Shown here piece by piece: positions 26,163 through 33,482 of a stretch of 64,000 nt of DNA (positions are counted from its first letter, which is position 1; each line of letters begins with the position of its first letter). A program made the position numbers and the translations under genes. The DNA is from Actinomycetes bacterium (lineage in GTDB: Bacteria > Actinomycetota > Actinomycetes > S36-B12): positions 29,133 through 93,132 of the forward strand of contig JAHECS010000010.1 of NCBI GenBank assembly GCA_024641635.1, read 5' to 3'. The notes under the pieces were generated by a model, which saw nothing but the letters and a program-made list of their open reading frames with translations, did not search any database and was not told where the DNA came from.

Positions 26163-26984
26163 TCACTCGCGGATCAGGAAGTCGGTGACCAGCTGGGCGA
26201 ACGCGTCCGCATGCTCGAGCTGTGTCCAGTGCCCGCAGCGGCCGAAGACGTGCAGCTGCGCATCGTCGATCAGCTGCTCGAGGTCGTACGCGTTCTGCAG
26301 GGGTATCACCCGATCGTCGCGCCCGTGCACGATGAGCGTCGGTGCCGCGATGCCTGCGATGTCGGACGGTTCGTGGGTCATCGCGTCCAGCGCCGACTGC
26401 CGGGGCGGCGGGAACATCGACCGGTACGCCTCCTGCACGCCGGGCCGGATGCTCGCCTGGTACCGAAGCTCGGCCAGGTCGGGTCCGATGAGGCCGCGGT
26501 CGTACGCGAACAGTTCGAGCAAGGCCTCCATCGCCGGAACGGAGGGTTCGTAGCCCCAGACCGCGTCGAGGCCCGGACTGAGCGGGAACGGCACCCCGAC
26601 CGAGCCCATGAGGACGAGGCGCTGGACGCGGTCGGGGTGGTGGATTGCCAGGGACAGTGCGAGGGCTCCTCCGAATGAGTTCCCCACCACGTGCGCCTTC
26701 GGGATGTCCAGGGCGTCGAGCACTCCCAGCGCATGTGCCGTCCACGTCTCGAGGTCGTACGTCACGCCCTCGGGTCGATCGGTGAAGCCGAAGCCGACGA
26801 TGTCGGGGGCGACCACCCGGAACCGGGCGCTGAGCGCCGGGATGGTCAGCCGCCAGTTGGCCCACGCGGACACTCCCGGGCCGGAGCCGTGCAGCAGGAG
26901 GACCGGCTGCCCCTCGCCGTCGAGATGGACATTGGTCGAGATCCCCGCAGCCACCAGCGAGGTTCCGAGCTCCGGCGTCGTCAT
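26163..26984 (-). CDS. Alpha/beta-hydrolase of the meta-cleavage/2-hydroxymuconic semialdehyde hydrolase type
   Basis: A 273-residue hydrolase: LLLHGSGPGVSAWANW (oxyanion segment typical of BphD/TodF-like C-C hydrolases), VVAPDIVGFGFTDRP, nucleophile GNSFGGALAL, IVHGRDDRVIPLQNA with the catalytic Asp, and FGRCGHWTQLEHADAF with the His. These hydrolases cleave vinylogous diketones in aromatic catabolism, but no other aromatic pathway gene is nearby, so the substrate is open. GAGAAT (26996-26991) lies 6 nt before the ATG. It is divergent from the MFS gene with 32 nt between starts. Confidence 0.9.
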   Translation of the reverse strand: MTTPELGTSLVAAGISTNVHLDGEGQPVLLLHGSGPGVSAWANWRLTIPALSARFRVVAPDIVGFGFTDRPEGVTYDLETWTAHALGVLDALDIPKAHVVGNSFGGALALSLAIHHPDRVQRLVLMGSVGVPFPLSPGLDAVWGYEPSVPAMEALLELFAYDRGLIGPDLAELRYQASIRPGVQEAYRSMFPPPRQSALDAMTHEPSDIAGIAAPTLIVHGRDDRVIPLQNAYDLEQLIDDAQLHVFGRCGHWTQLEHADAFAQLVTDFLIRE

Positions 26985-27016
26985 GTCTGCATTCTCGACC
27001 CTGACACGATGGTCCA

Positions 27017-28231
27017 ATGCGTGGCACCCGGTGGCGAGCTGCGCTGCTGCTGGAAACTGCCAACGGCGCATCCGGGGTGGCGAACGCGATCGTCATGCTC
27101 GTCATCCCGTGGCTCGTGCTCGAACGCACCGGATCGGCCACGTCGGCCGGTCTCGTGGTCGCGGCCGCGTCGCTTCCCGGCATCGTCGTGGCCCCGGCCG
27201 TCGGCTGGTTCATCGACCGCTTCGGGCGGCGGATCGTCAGCATCGTCTCGGACGTGCTGTCCGCGGTGTCGGTCGCTGCCTTTCCGGTGGTGGCGCTGGT
27301 TCGAGACCTCGACCTCGCGTGGATCCTCGCGCTCGCCGTTCTGGGAGCCACCTTCGACCCGGCCGGCTCGACCGCCCGCAGGGCCATGATCCCGGACGTC
27401 TCGAGCGCTGCGGGGATCCCGATGGACCGGCTGAACGGCATCCACGAGGGCGTCTTCGGTGTGGGCTGGGCGGTCGGCCCGGCCCTGGGGGCGCTGCTGA
27501 TCGCGGGCGCTGGGCCCGAGCGGGCGTTCTGGGTGCCGTTCGTGCTCTTCCTGGTCGCGGTGGCGTGCATCGTCCGGCTCCGAGTCGGCGACGCGGGCCA
27601 GGAGGCTCGAGGACGGCGGGAAGAGGAGGAGGGCGCGTGGCGCGGACTCGTGCTCGGGGTGACCGTGCTGTGGAGGGATCATGCGCTGCGCGCGGTGACC
27701 GTCGCCCTGATGGTGCTCGCGGCCGTGTACCTGCCGACCGAGTCCGTCGTCCTCCCGGCCTACTTCGAGGCGCGCAACGAGCCCGGCAGCCTCGGCATCC
27801 TCGTGTCCCTGATGTCCGCCGGGACGATCATCGGGGCGTTCGGGTACGGGTGGCTCGCCGCACGGCTGAGCCGCTACCAACTGACCCGGATCGTCCTGCT
27901 CGGGACGGTCGCGGCGATCATCCCGCTGTCCTTCCTGCCCCCGCTGCCGGTGATGCTGCTCGCGGGTTTCGCCCTCGGGCTGGCGTGGGGGCCGTTCAGC
28001 CCCTTGATGAACACGCTCGTCCAGGTGCGTGTGCCCGCCGACGTGCAGGGCCGGGTCTACGGAGTCCAGATGTCGCTGTTCTACGCGTCGCCGCCCTTGG
28101 TCTTCCTGCTCGCTGGGTGGAGCGTCGAGACCTTCGGCGTCCAGGTCACGTATGTCGGTCTCGCCCTTGCCCTGTCGGTGACGGCCATCGGCGTCCTCTT
28201 CGTGCCGAGCATCCGTGACATCGACAACTAG
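27017..28231 (+). CDS. MFS transporter, MdfA/Bcr-unlike exporter of the enterobactin-exporter type
   Basis: A 404-residue major facilitator with about twelve hydrophobic helices, including AIVMLVIPWLVLERTGSATSAGLV, GWFIDRFGRRIVSIVSDVLS (loop 2-3 motif), ATFDPAGSTARRAMIPDV and LAWGPFSPLMNTLVQVRVPADVQGRVYG. These motifs match MFS_3/EntS-type exporters. Substrate unknown. CACGAT (27005-27010) ends 6 nt before the ATG and no ribosome-binding site is seen. The gene runs to within 10 nt of the tgt leader. Confidence 0.87.
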   Translation: MRGTRWRAALLLETANGASGVANAIVMLVIPWLVLERTGSATSAGLVVAAASLPGIVVAPAVGWFIDRFGRRIVSIVSDVLSAVSVAAFPVVALVRDLDLAWILALAVLGATFDPAGSTARRAMIPDVSSAAGIPMDRLNGIHEGVFGVGWAVGPALGALLIAGAGPERAFWVPFVLFLVAVACIVRLRVGDAGQEARGRREEEEGAWRGLVLGVTVLWRDHALRAVTVALMVLAAVYLPTESVVLPAYFEARNEPGSLGILVSLMSAGTIIGAFGYGWLAARLSRYQLTRIVLLGTVAAIIPLSFLPPLPVMLLAGFALGLAWGPFSPLMNTLVQVRVPADVQGRVYGVQMSLFYASPPLVFLLAGWSVETFGVQVTYVGLALALSVTAIGVLFVPSIRDIDN

Positions 28232-28289
28232 GGTCTGTCGCATGCACCGGAGACCGCCTGTCCTCGTGATGGCATCGGCGGCGGCGTGA
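28229..28289 (+). promoter_or_regulatory. Leaderless mini-ORF overlapping the tgt start
   Basis: TAGGGT (28229-28234, overlapping the MFS stop) is followed 7 nt later by an ATG at 28242 opening a 15-codon ORF (MHRRPPVLVMASAAA) whose TGA overlaps the tgt GTG start as GTGA (28286-28289). tgt has no Shine-Dalgarno sequence, so ribosomes could reach it by translating this mini-ORF. Confidence 0.4.
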
Positions 28290-29497
28290 CGGCCTCGGCA
28301 TTCGCCTTCGACGTCCAGGACCGGCTCGACGGAACCCTCGGGCGCACCGGGATCATGACGACGCCGCACGGTGAGATCCGGACGCCGGCCTTCACCCCGG
28401 TGGGCACGAAGGCGACCGTCAAGGCCGTCCTGCCGGAGTCGATGCGGGACCTCGGCGCCCAGGTCATCCTGGCCAACGCGTACCACCTGTACCTGCAGCC
28501 GGGTGCAGACATCGTGGAGGCGGCCGGCGGCCTTGCGGCCTTCATGGGCTGGCACGGCCCCACCATCACTGACAGTGGCGGCTTCCAGGTGCTGTCATTG
28601 GGGGTCGGCTTCAAGAAGATCCTTGCGATGGACGCCCGCTCCGTCCGCTCGGACGACGTCATCGCGGAGGGCAAGGACCGGCTCGCCCACGTCGACGACG
28701 ACGGGGTGACCTTCAAGTCGCACCTGGACGGGAGCATGCACCGGTTCACGCCCGAGGTGTCGATGCGGGTGCAGCACCAGATCGGAGCGGACATCATGTT
28801 CGCCTTCGACGAGTGCACGACCCTGCTCAACACGCGCGAGTACCAGGAGATGTCGGTCGAGCGGACCCGGCTGTGGGCCGAGCGGTGCGTGACGGAGCAC
28901 GCCCGGCTCACGGAGGAGCAGCCCGATCGCCCGTACCAGGCCCTGTTCGCCGTCGTCCAGGGAGCGCAGTACGAGGATCTGCGACGGGCCTCTGCGCGAG
29001 GCCTGGCCGCCCTAAAGGTCGACGGCTTCGGCATCGGCGGGGCACTCGAGAAGGAGAGTCTCGGCACCATCGTGCGCTGGGTGTGCGAGGAGCTGCCCGA
29101 GGGTCGACCGCGGCACCTGCTCGGCATCGGCGATCCGACCGATGTCTTCACGGCGGTGGAGAACGGCGCCGACACGTTCGACTGCGTTGCTCCGTCCCGG
29201 AACGCGCGCAACGGCACCGTCTACCACCGCGACAAGCGGTTCCACCTCACCAACGGGTCGTACCGGCGGGACTTCACCCCGATCGACGACTCGTGCGACT
29301 GCTACACCTGCGCCAACTACACCCGCTCCTACGTGCACCACCTCTACCGGGCCAAGGAGATGGTGGCGTCGACGCTCGCGACGATCCACAACGAGCGCTA
29401 CATCGTCAGGCTCATCGACCGCATCAGGACGAGCATCGGTGACGGCACCTACTGGGAGCTGCGCGACGAGGTCCTGGGACGGGATACGCAGGCCTAG
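28286..29497 (+). CDS. tgt: tRNA-guanine transglycosylase
   Basis: A 403-residue TGT that exchanges the wobble guanine of GUN-anticodon tRNAs for a queuosine precursor base. Visible are TPAFTPVGTKATVKAVLPE, the nucleophile/substrate segments DSGGFQVLSLG and FAVVQGAQYEDLRR, GIGGALEKES, GIGDPTD, and the Cys/His zinc site CDCYTCANYTRSYVHHL. The length is slightly above that of proteobacterial TGT. The GTG start is set by homology. It converges with yhhQ, overlapping by 4 nt, forming a queuosine-salvage pair. Confidence 0.97.
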   Translation: MTASAFAFDVQDRLDGTLGRTGIMTTPHGEIRTPAFTPVGTKATVKAVLPESMRDLGAQVILANAYHLYLQPGADIVEAAGGLAAFMGWHGPTITDSGGFQVLSLGVGFKKILAMDARSVRSDDVIAEGKDRLAHVDDDGVTFKSHLDGSMHRFTPEVSMRVQHQIGADIMFAFDECTTLLNTREYQEMSVERTRLWAERCVTEHARLTEEQPDRPYQALFAVVQGAQYEDLRRASARGLAALKVDGFGIGGALEKESLGTIVRWVCEELPEGRPRHLLGIGDPTDVFTAVENGADTFDCVAPSRNARNGTVYHRDKRFHLTNGSYRRDFTPIDDSCDCYTCANYTRSYVHHLYRAKEMVASTLATIHNERYIVRLIDRIRTSIGDGTYWELRDEVLGRDTQA

Positions 29498-30171
29498 GCG
29501 ACCGCGTACGTGGGCTCGCGGCGCTTGACGTGGGCGATGACGCGGTAGGTGACGGGCAGCAGCACGACCTCGAGAAGGGTCTTGTAGACGTAGCCGACGA
29601 GGACGTAGTTCCAGAACTCCGCACCAGTGATGATCCCGTAGAAGGCGATCGTGCAGAAGACCAGCGTGTCGGCGAACTCGCCGACGGCGGTCGACCCGAT
29701 GAGGCGCAGCCAGAGCGCCTTCTCCTTGGTGCGCTCCTTGATCCGCACGAGGACGTAGGCGTTGAGCAGCTGGCCGACGAGGAAGCCGCACACGCTGGCG
29801 AGCACGATCCGGGGGACGAAGCCGAGGACGGATTCGAACGCCTCCTGGTTGGGCCAGTCGGCCGCCGGTGGGGACAGCTGGACGAGCCAGAAGGTGATGG
29901 CGGCGAGGACGGACATCGCGAAGCCCAGGAGGATCGCCCGACGCGCGGCCTTCAACCCGTACACCTCGCTCAGGACGTCCCCGACGATGTAGGTGAGCGG
30001 GAACAGGAACGCGCCGCCGTCGGTGATGATCGGTCCGAAGGCGATGAGCTTGACCGCGCCGATGTTGGAGATCAGGAGCAGCCCGACGAACACCGCGACG
30101 ACGACGGGGTAGACCCCGGAGCCGGTCATGGCGTAGTGGACGCGGCCGCTCGCGGGAGTGGGATTGTTCAT
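29494..30171 (-). CDS. yhhQ: Queuosine precursor transporter YhhQ
   Basis: A 225-residue membrane protein with about six helices and the family features GLLLISNIGAVKLIAFG, TYIVGDVLSEVYGLKAARRAI and STAVGEFADTLVFCTIAFYG. YhhQ/DUF165 proteins import preQ0/preQ1 for tRNA queuosine modification, which fits its convergent overlap with tgt. The ATG at 30171 lies one base after the CCA end of tRNA-Arg and there is no ribosome-binding site; an internal ATG at 30129 also lacks one. The message may be produced from a tRNA-mRNA co-transcript. Confidence 0.93.
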   Translation of the reverse strand: MNNPTPASGRVHYAMTGSGVYPVVVAVFVGLLLISNIGAVKLIAFGPIITDGGAFLFPLTYIVGDVLSEVYGLKAARRAILLGFAMSVLAAITFWLVQLSPPAADWPNQEAFESVLGFVPRIVLASVCGFLVGQLLNAYVLVRIKERTKEKALWLRLIGSTAVGEFADTLVFCTIAFYGIITGAEFWNYVLVGYVYKTLLEVVLLPVTYRVIAHVKRREPTYAVA

Positions 30172-30172
30172 G

Positions 30173-30248
30173 TGGCGCCCCCGGCAGGATTCGAACCTGC
30201 GACCTTCGGTACCGGAAACCGGCGCTCTATCCCCTGAGCTACGGGGGC
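30173..30248 (-). tRNA. tRNA-Arg (anticodon CCG) with encoded CCA
   Basis: The minus strand folds into a full cloverleaf: acceptor GCCCCCG pairs with CGGGGGC, D-stem GCTC/GAGC, anticodon loop TTCCGGT giving anticodon CCG, T-arm GCAGG-TTCGAAT-CCTGC, discriminator G, then CCA encoded in the DNA. TAGCCT (30266-30261) upstream could be the -10. No terminator separates it from yhhQ. Confidence 0.97.
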
Positions 30249-30316
30249 TCGGGCCGGATCAGGCTACCAGCGGGGCGGGCCCCGTCCACCGGCGCTCCGT
30301 CCGCAAGGATGGCGGG

Positions 30317-31186
30317 GTGAGAGCACGCGCCCAGCACCTCTTTGAATGGGGTTCCCGCCTGGCCGCGGACTACGGCCGTACGCGGGCGTCGCTGGCGGCC
30401 GGAGGGCTCGCCTACTTCGTGGCGCTGTCCATCGCCCCGGCGGCGCTGGCCTTCGGGGCCATTGCCGGGATCGTCCTCAGCCCCGAGGACGTCCGTGCTG
30501 CGCTGGAATTCCTCGCCGACCGTGCGCCGGACAACCTCGGGGACCTCAAGCCCGTCGCCGACGCGCTCGTGGCGACCATCGCGAACGCGTCCTCAGGTGC
30601 GTTCACCCTCACCACCGTCATCAGCGTCCTCGTCGCTGCGTACGCGGCGTCCAAGGTGGTGTTCGGACTCCGGATGGCGATGAACACGGTGTTCAGCGTG
30701 AACGAGACCCGCAGCGGGCTGGTGGAGCGCGGCATCGCCACAGTCGTGACCCTCCTTGGGATGGTCGCCGCGGTGGCACTCGTCATCCTCCTGACGATCG
30801 TGCCCCGCGTGGCCGGCTGGCTGGGGTTCGACGCCACGCCGATCACGACCGTCAGCATCCCGGTCACGTGGGTCGTGATAGCGGCTCTGGTGTTCGTGTC
30901 CGTCAGGTGGATCATCGGCCACGCCCCAGACCGCCGCGAGCCGGTCGGCTGGCTGTCCCCCGGCCCGTGGGTGGCCACCTTGGGCATCGTCGGCTCGACG
31001 GTGGGCGTCGATGTCTACGCGCGCTTCTCGACGAGCCTGGGAGCTGCCGTCCTGGTGTTCGGCACGGCGGTGGTGATCCTGCTGTGGCTGTACCTGTGCT
31101 TCGTGGCGCTTCTTCTCGGCGCGATCATCGAGGCCGATGGGATCAGGACGAGAACCAGCGTGGCGGACCGGCCACCAGTCCCGTGA
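30317..31186 (+). CDS. YihY/UPF0761 (RNase BN-like) membrane protein
   Basis: A 289-residue protein with about six membrane helices. The family pattern is clear: RTRASLAAGGLAYFVALSIAPAALAF, a central AAYAASKVVFGLRMAMNTVFSVNETRSGLVERG and the C-terminal VDVYARFSTSLGAAVLVFGTAVVILLWLYLCFVALLLGAIIEAD. These YihY proteins were once called RNase BN; their role is unknown. The GTG at 30317 is chosen as the only start that excludes the tRNA; AAGGAT lies 6 nt upstream and can be read as -10 or ribosome-binding site. Confidence 0.9.
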   Translation: MRARAQHLFEWGSRLAADYGRTRASLAAGGLAYFVALSIAPAALAFGAIAGIVLSPEDVRAALEFLADRAPDNLGDLKPVADALVATIANASSGAFTLTTVISVLVAAYAASKVVFGLRMAMNTVFSVNETRSGLVERGIATVVTLLGMVAAVALVILLTIVPRVAGWLGFDATPITTVSIPVTWVVIAALVFVSVRWIIGHAPDRREPVGWLSPGPWVATLGIVGSTVGVDVYARFSTSLGAAVLVFGTAVVILLWLYLCFVALLLGAIIEADGIRTRTSVADRPPVP

Positions 31187-31430
31187 CGAAGGCGGCCGCA
31201 GCCGCCGCGAAGCCCATGTCGAGGGCGTCGGTCCAGGGCGTGAACACCCCGAACAGCCAGGCACCGACGCCGGTCACCGCGGCCGCGCCCACGGAGAACG
31301 CCACCCGGCCGCCGGGTTTGGCGTCGTCGGTCCGCGCCACCTCGTCCTTGGGCGTTGGCGTGGGGGCGGGTGTGCCCCCCTTGGCGGCGTCGATCTCCCG
31401 CAGGAGCCGTTCGATCTCGTCCTCGGCCAT
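31143..31430 (-). CDS. Small two-helix membrane protein of unknown function
   Basis: A 95-residue protein: an N-terminal amphipathic stretch EDEIERLLREIDAAK, a Pro/Thr linker (TPAPTPTPK), then two hydrophobic helices (VAFSVGAAAVTGVGAWLFGVFTPW and MGFAAAAAAFVTGLVAG). No family recognised. It is convergent with the YihY gene and overlaps its 3' end by 44 nt. CACAAT (31442-31437) ends 6 nt before the ATG at 31430, which favours this start over the GTG at 31436. Confidence 0.65.
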   Translation of the reverse strand: MAEDEIERLLREIDAAKGGTPAPTPTPKDEVARTDDAKPGGRVAFSVGAAAVTGVGAWLFGVFTPWTDALDMGFAAAAAAFVTGLVAGPPRWFSS

Positions 31431-31474
31431 GCCCACATTGTGCCCCGGCGCGCGAATTCTTGGCCCGGCGAGGT

Positions 31475-31578
31475 TTGGACCATCGACCCGGCGGGCATAC
31501 CGCGCGTGTCCGGGCCGAGGGTCGGGGGACCGAAGGCCAGGACAGCAGAAGGGCCCCGCCGGCTGGCGGGGCCCTTCT
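31475..31578 (+). ncRNA. Candidate orphan small RNA ending in a strong terminator
   Basis: A perfect 14-bp hairpin (agaagggccccgcc at 31547-31560, loop ggct, complement to 31578) lies upstream of argS, yet no plus-strand gene ends nearby. A possible promoter TTGGAC (31475-31480), 17 nt, TACCGC (31498-31503) would give an RNA of about 70 nt from roughly 31510. The terminator is certain; the RNA is inference. Confidence 0.35.
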
Positions 31579-31712
31579 CATCTGGTCGAGCACGTCTGGT
31601 CCCTGGGGGGCGAAGTCGGTCGGCGACACCTCGGCGCGGCCCTGCTAGTCCGGCGGTTCCCGGGCCGGACCGGAGCCGCTCAGGGCCCGATTCGTGGGGG
31701 AACCACCGTCGG

Positions 31713-31718
31713 TAGGCT
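31713..31718 (+). promoter_or_regulatory. -10 hexamer TAGGCT for leaderless argS mRNA
   Basis: TAGGCT is followed by exactly 6 nt and GTG at 31725; no Shine-Dalgarno sequence is present. Confidence 0.55.
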
Positions 31719-31724
31719 CGCGCC

Positions 31725-33383
31725 GTGACCGCCGACGAGCTCGCCGCTGCCGTGACCCGGATCGTGTCCGAGCTGGCGGCTGAAGGCCTGCTGGTGATCG
31801 AAGCGGTCCCTGAGGTGCGGATCGATCGTCCCAAGTCCCGCGAGCACGGCGACTACGCAACGAACGTGGCCCTGGCCCTGGCGAAGAGCGCCGGGATGCC
31901 GCCCCGGGACCTGGCAGCGATGCTGGCCGAGCGACTGGCACAGACGTCGGGGATCGCCAGCGCGGAGGTCGCCGGGCCCGGCTTCGTCAACGTCCGCCTC
32001 GAGAGTGCCGCGCAGGGCGAGCTGGCACGCACGGTCGTGGTCTCGGGCGACCTGTGGGGTCATGGCACGGCACTCGCGGGCCGGGTGGCCAACGTCGAGT
32101 TCATCTCCGCCAACCCCACGGGACCGATCCACCTGGGTCACACCCGATGGGCGGCCGTCGGCGATGCCATCGCCAGGGTGCTGGCCGCGGCGGGTGCGGT
32201 GGTCAGCAAGGAGTTCTACATCAACGACCGCGGCGCGCAGATGGACAAGTTCGGCGAGTCCGTCATGGCGCTGGCGCACGGGCGCCCGGTGCCCGAGGAC
32301 GGCTACCACGGTGGCTACGTCCTCGACCTCGCCGCGGAGATCGTCGACGCGAACCCCGGCATCACGTCGCTGCCCGAGGAGGAGCAGCTGGCCGCCTTCC
32401 GTGAGGCCGCCTACGCACGCCAGCTGGACCAGCAGCGGATGGTCCTCGATCTCTTCCGGACGCACTTCGACGTGTGGGCATCCGAGCGGGCCCTGCACGA
32501 GTCGGGCGCCGTCGAGCGCGGCCTCGCCCGTCTCCGCGAGCAGGGCCATGTGTACGAGCTGGAGGGCGCCGTCTGGCTGCGCACGACGGACTTCGGGGAC
32601 GACAAGGACCGCGTTCTCGTCCGGTCGGACGGCTCCTACACCTACTTCGCGTCCGACACCGCGTACTACGTGGACAAGCGGGCGCGCGGATTCGACCTCA
32701 ACATCTACCTGCTCGGCGCCGACCACCACGGCTACGTCAACCGGCTCCGGGCCGTCGCGGCCTGTGCCGGCGACGACATGGATGACAACGTCGAGGTGCT
32801 GATCGGGCAGCTGGTCAAGATCACCCGCGAGGGCGAGGAGGTCAAGCTCTCGAAGCGCGCCGGCACCATCGTCACGCTCGATGACCTTGTCCAGGAGGTC
32901 GGCGTCGACGCGGCCCGCTACACGCTGTCGCGGTACCCGGTGGACTCGCCGCTGACCCTCGATCTCGCCGAGATGATCAAGGCGACCAACGACAACCCGG
33001 TCTTCTATGTGCAGTACGCGCACGCCCGCATCGCGTCCGTCCTGCGCAACGCGGCCGAGCTGGGCATCGACTGGCGCGCGCTCGAGTTCGACCCGTCGCT
33101 CCTCGACCACGAGCGGGAGAACAACCTGCTCGGGATGCTGGGCGAGTTCCCCCGCGTGGTGGCCAGTGCTGCCGAGCTGCGCGAGCCGCACCGGGTGGCC
33201 CGCTACCTGGAGGACCTCGCCACCGCCTACCACCGGTTCTACGACGTGTGCTGGGTCCTTCCTCGGGGCGACGAGGAGCTGGCGCCGCTGCACGTGGCAC
33301 GACTGTGGCTGTGCGCGGCGTCGCGGCAGACGATCGCCAACGGGCTCGACCTGCTCGGCGTCAGCGCGCCCGAGCGGATGTAA
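31725..33383 (+). CDS. argS: Arginyl-tRNA synthetase
   Basis: A 552-residue class I synthetase. Landmarks are the N-terminal additional domain (about 1-100), the HIGH-like motif in NPTGPIHLGHTRWA (about 130), YINDRGAQMDKFGESV, the catalytic DSGSYTYFASDTAYY-type segment, LLGADHHGYVNRL, the KMSKS variant VKLSKRAGTIVTLDDL and the DALR anticodon-binding domain (YVQYAHARIASVLRNA). It charges tRNA-Arg; a tRNA-Arg(CCG) gene lies 1.5 kb upstream. Followed by lysA as in mycobacteria. Confidence 0.98.
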   Translation: MTADELAAAVTRIVSELAAEGLLVIEAVPEVRIDRPKSREHGDYATNVALALAKSAGMPPRDLAAMLAERLAQTSGIASAEVAGPGFVNVRLESAAQGELARTVVVSGDLWGHGTALAGRVANVEFISANPTGPIHLGHTRWAAVGDAIARVLAAAGAVVSKEFYINDRGAQMDKFGESVMALAHGRPVPEDGYHGGYVLDLAAEIVDANPGITSLPEEEQLAAFREAAYARQLDQQRMVLDLFRTHFDVWASERALHESGAVERGLARLREQGHVYELEGAVWLRTTDFGDDKDRVLVRSDGSYTYFASDTAYYVDKRARGFDLNIYLLGADHHGYVNRLRAVAACAGDDMDDNVEVLIGQLVKITREGEEVKLSKRAGTIVTLDDLVQEVGVDAARYTLSRYPVDSPLTLDLAEMIKATNDNPVFYVQYAHARIASVLRNAAELGIDWRALEFDPSLLDHERENNLLGMLGEFPRVVASAAELREPHRVARYLEDLATAYHRFYDVCWVLPRGDEELAPLHVARLWLCAASRQTIANGLDLLGVSAPERM

Positions 33384-33389
33384 CCCCCT

Positions 33390-33446
33390 CGACCTTGAGG
33401 TTGGCGCCCCCGGAACGGCCCCTGGGCGCCCGCAACCTCAAGGTCG
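33390..33446. repeat. Intergenic inverted repeat between argS and lysA
   Basis: Arms cgaccttgaggtt (33390-33402) and aacctcaaggtcg (33434-33446) are perfect; inside, ggcgccc (33403-33409) pairs with gggcgcc (33424-33430). It lies 7 nt after the argS stop, so I infer a terminator. It ends 24 nt before the lysA -10. Confidence 0.7.
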
Positions 33447-33470
33447 GCGGGGCTCGGCGCGGTCATGGCC

Positions 33471-33476
33471 TAGCCT
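33471..33476 (+). promoter_or_regulatory. -10 hexamer TAGCCT for leaderless lysA mRNA
   Basis: TAGCCT, 6 nt, ATG at 33483. The same hexamer and spacing precede nucS. Confidence 0.55.
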
Positions 33477-33482
33477 TCCGTC

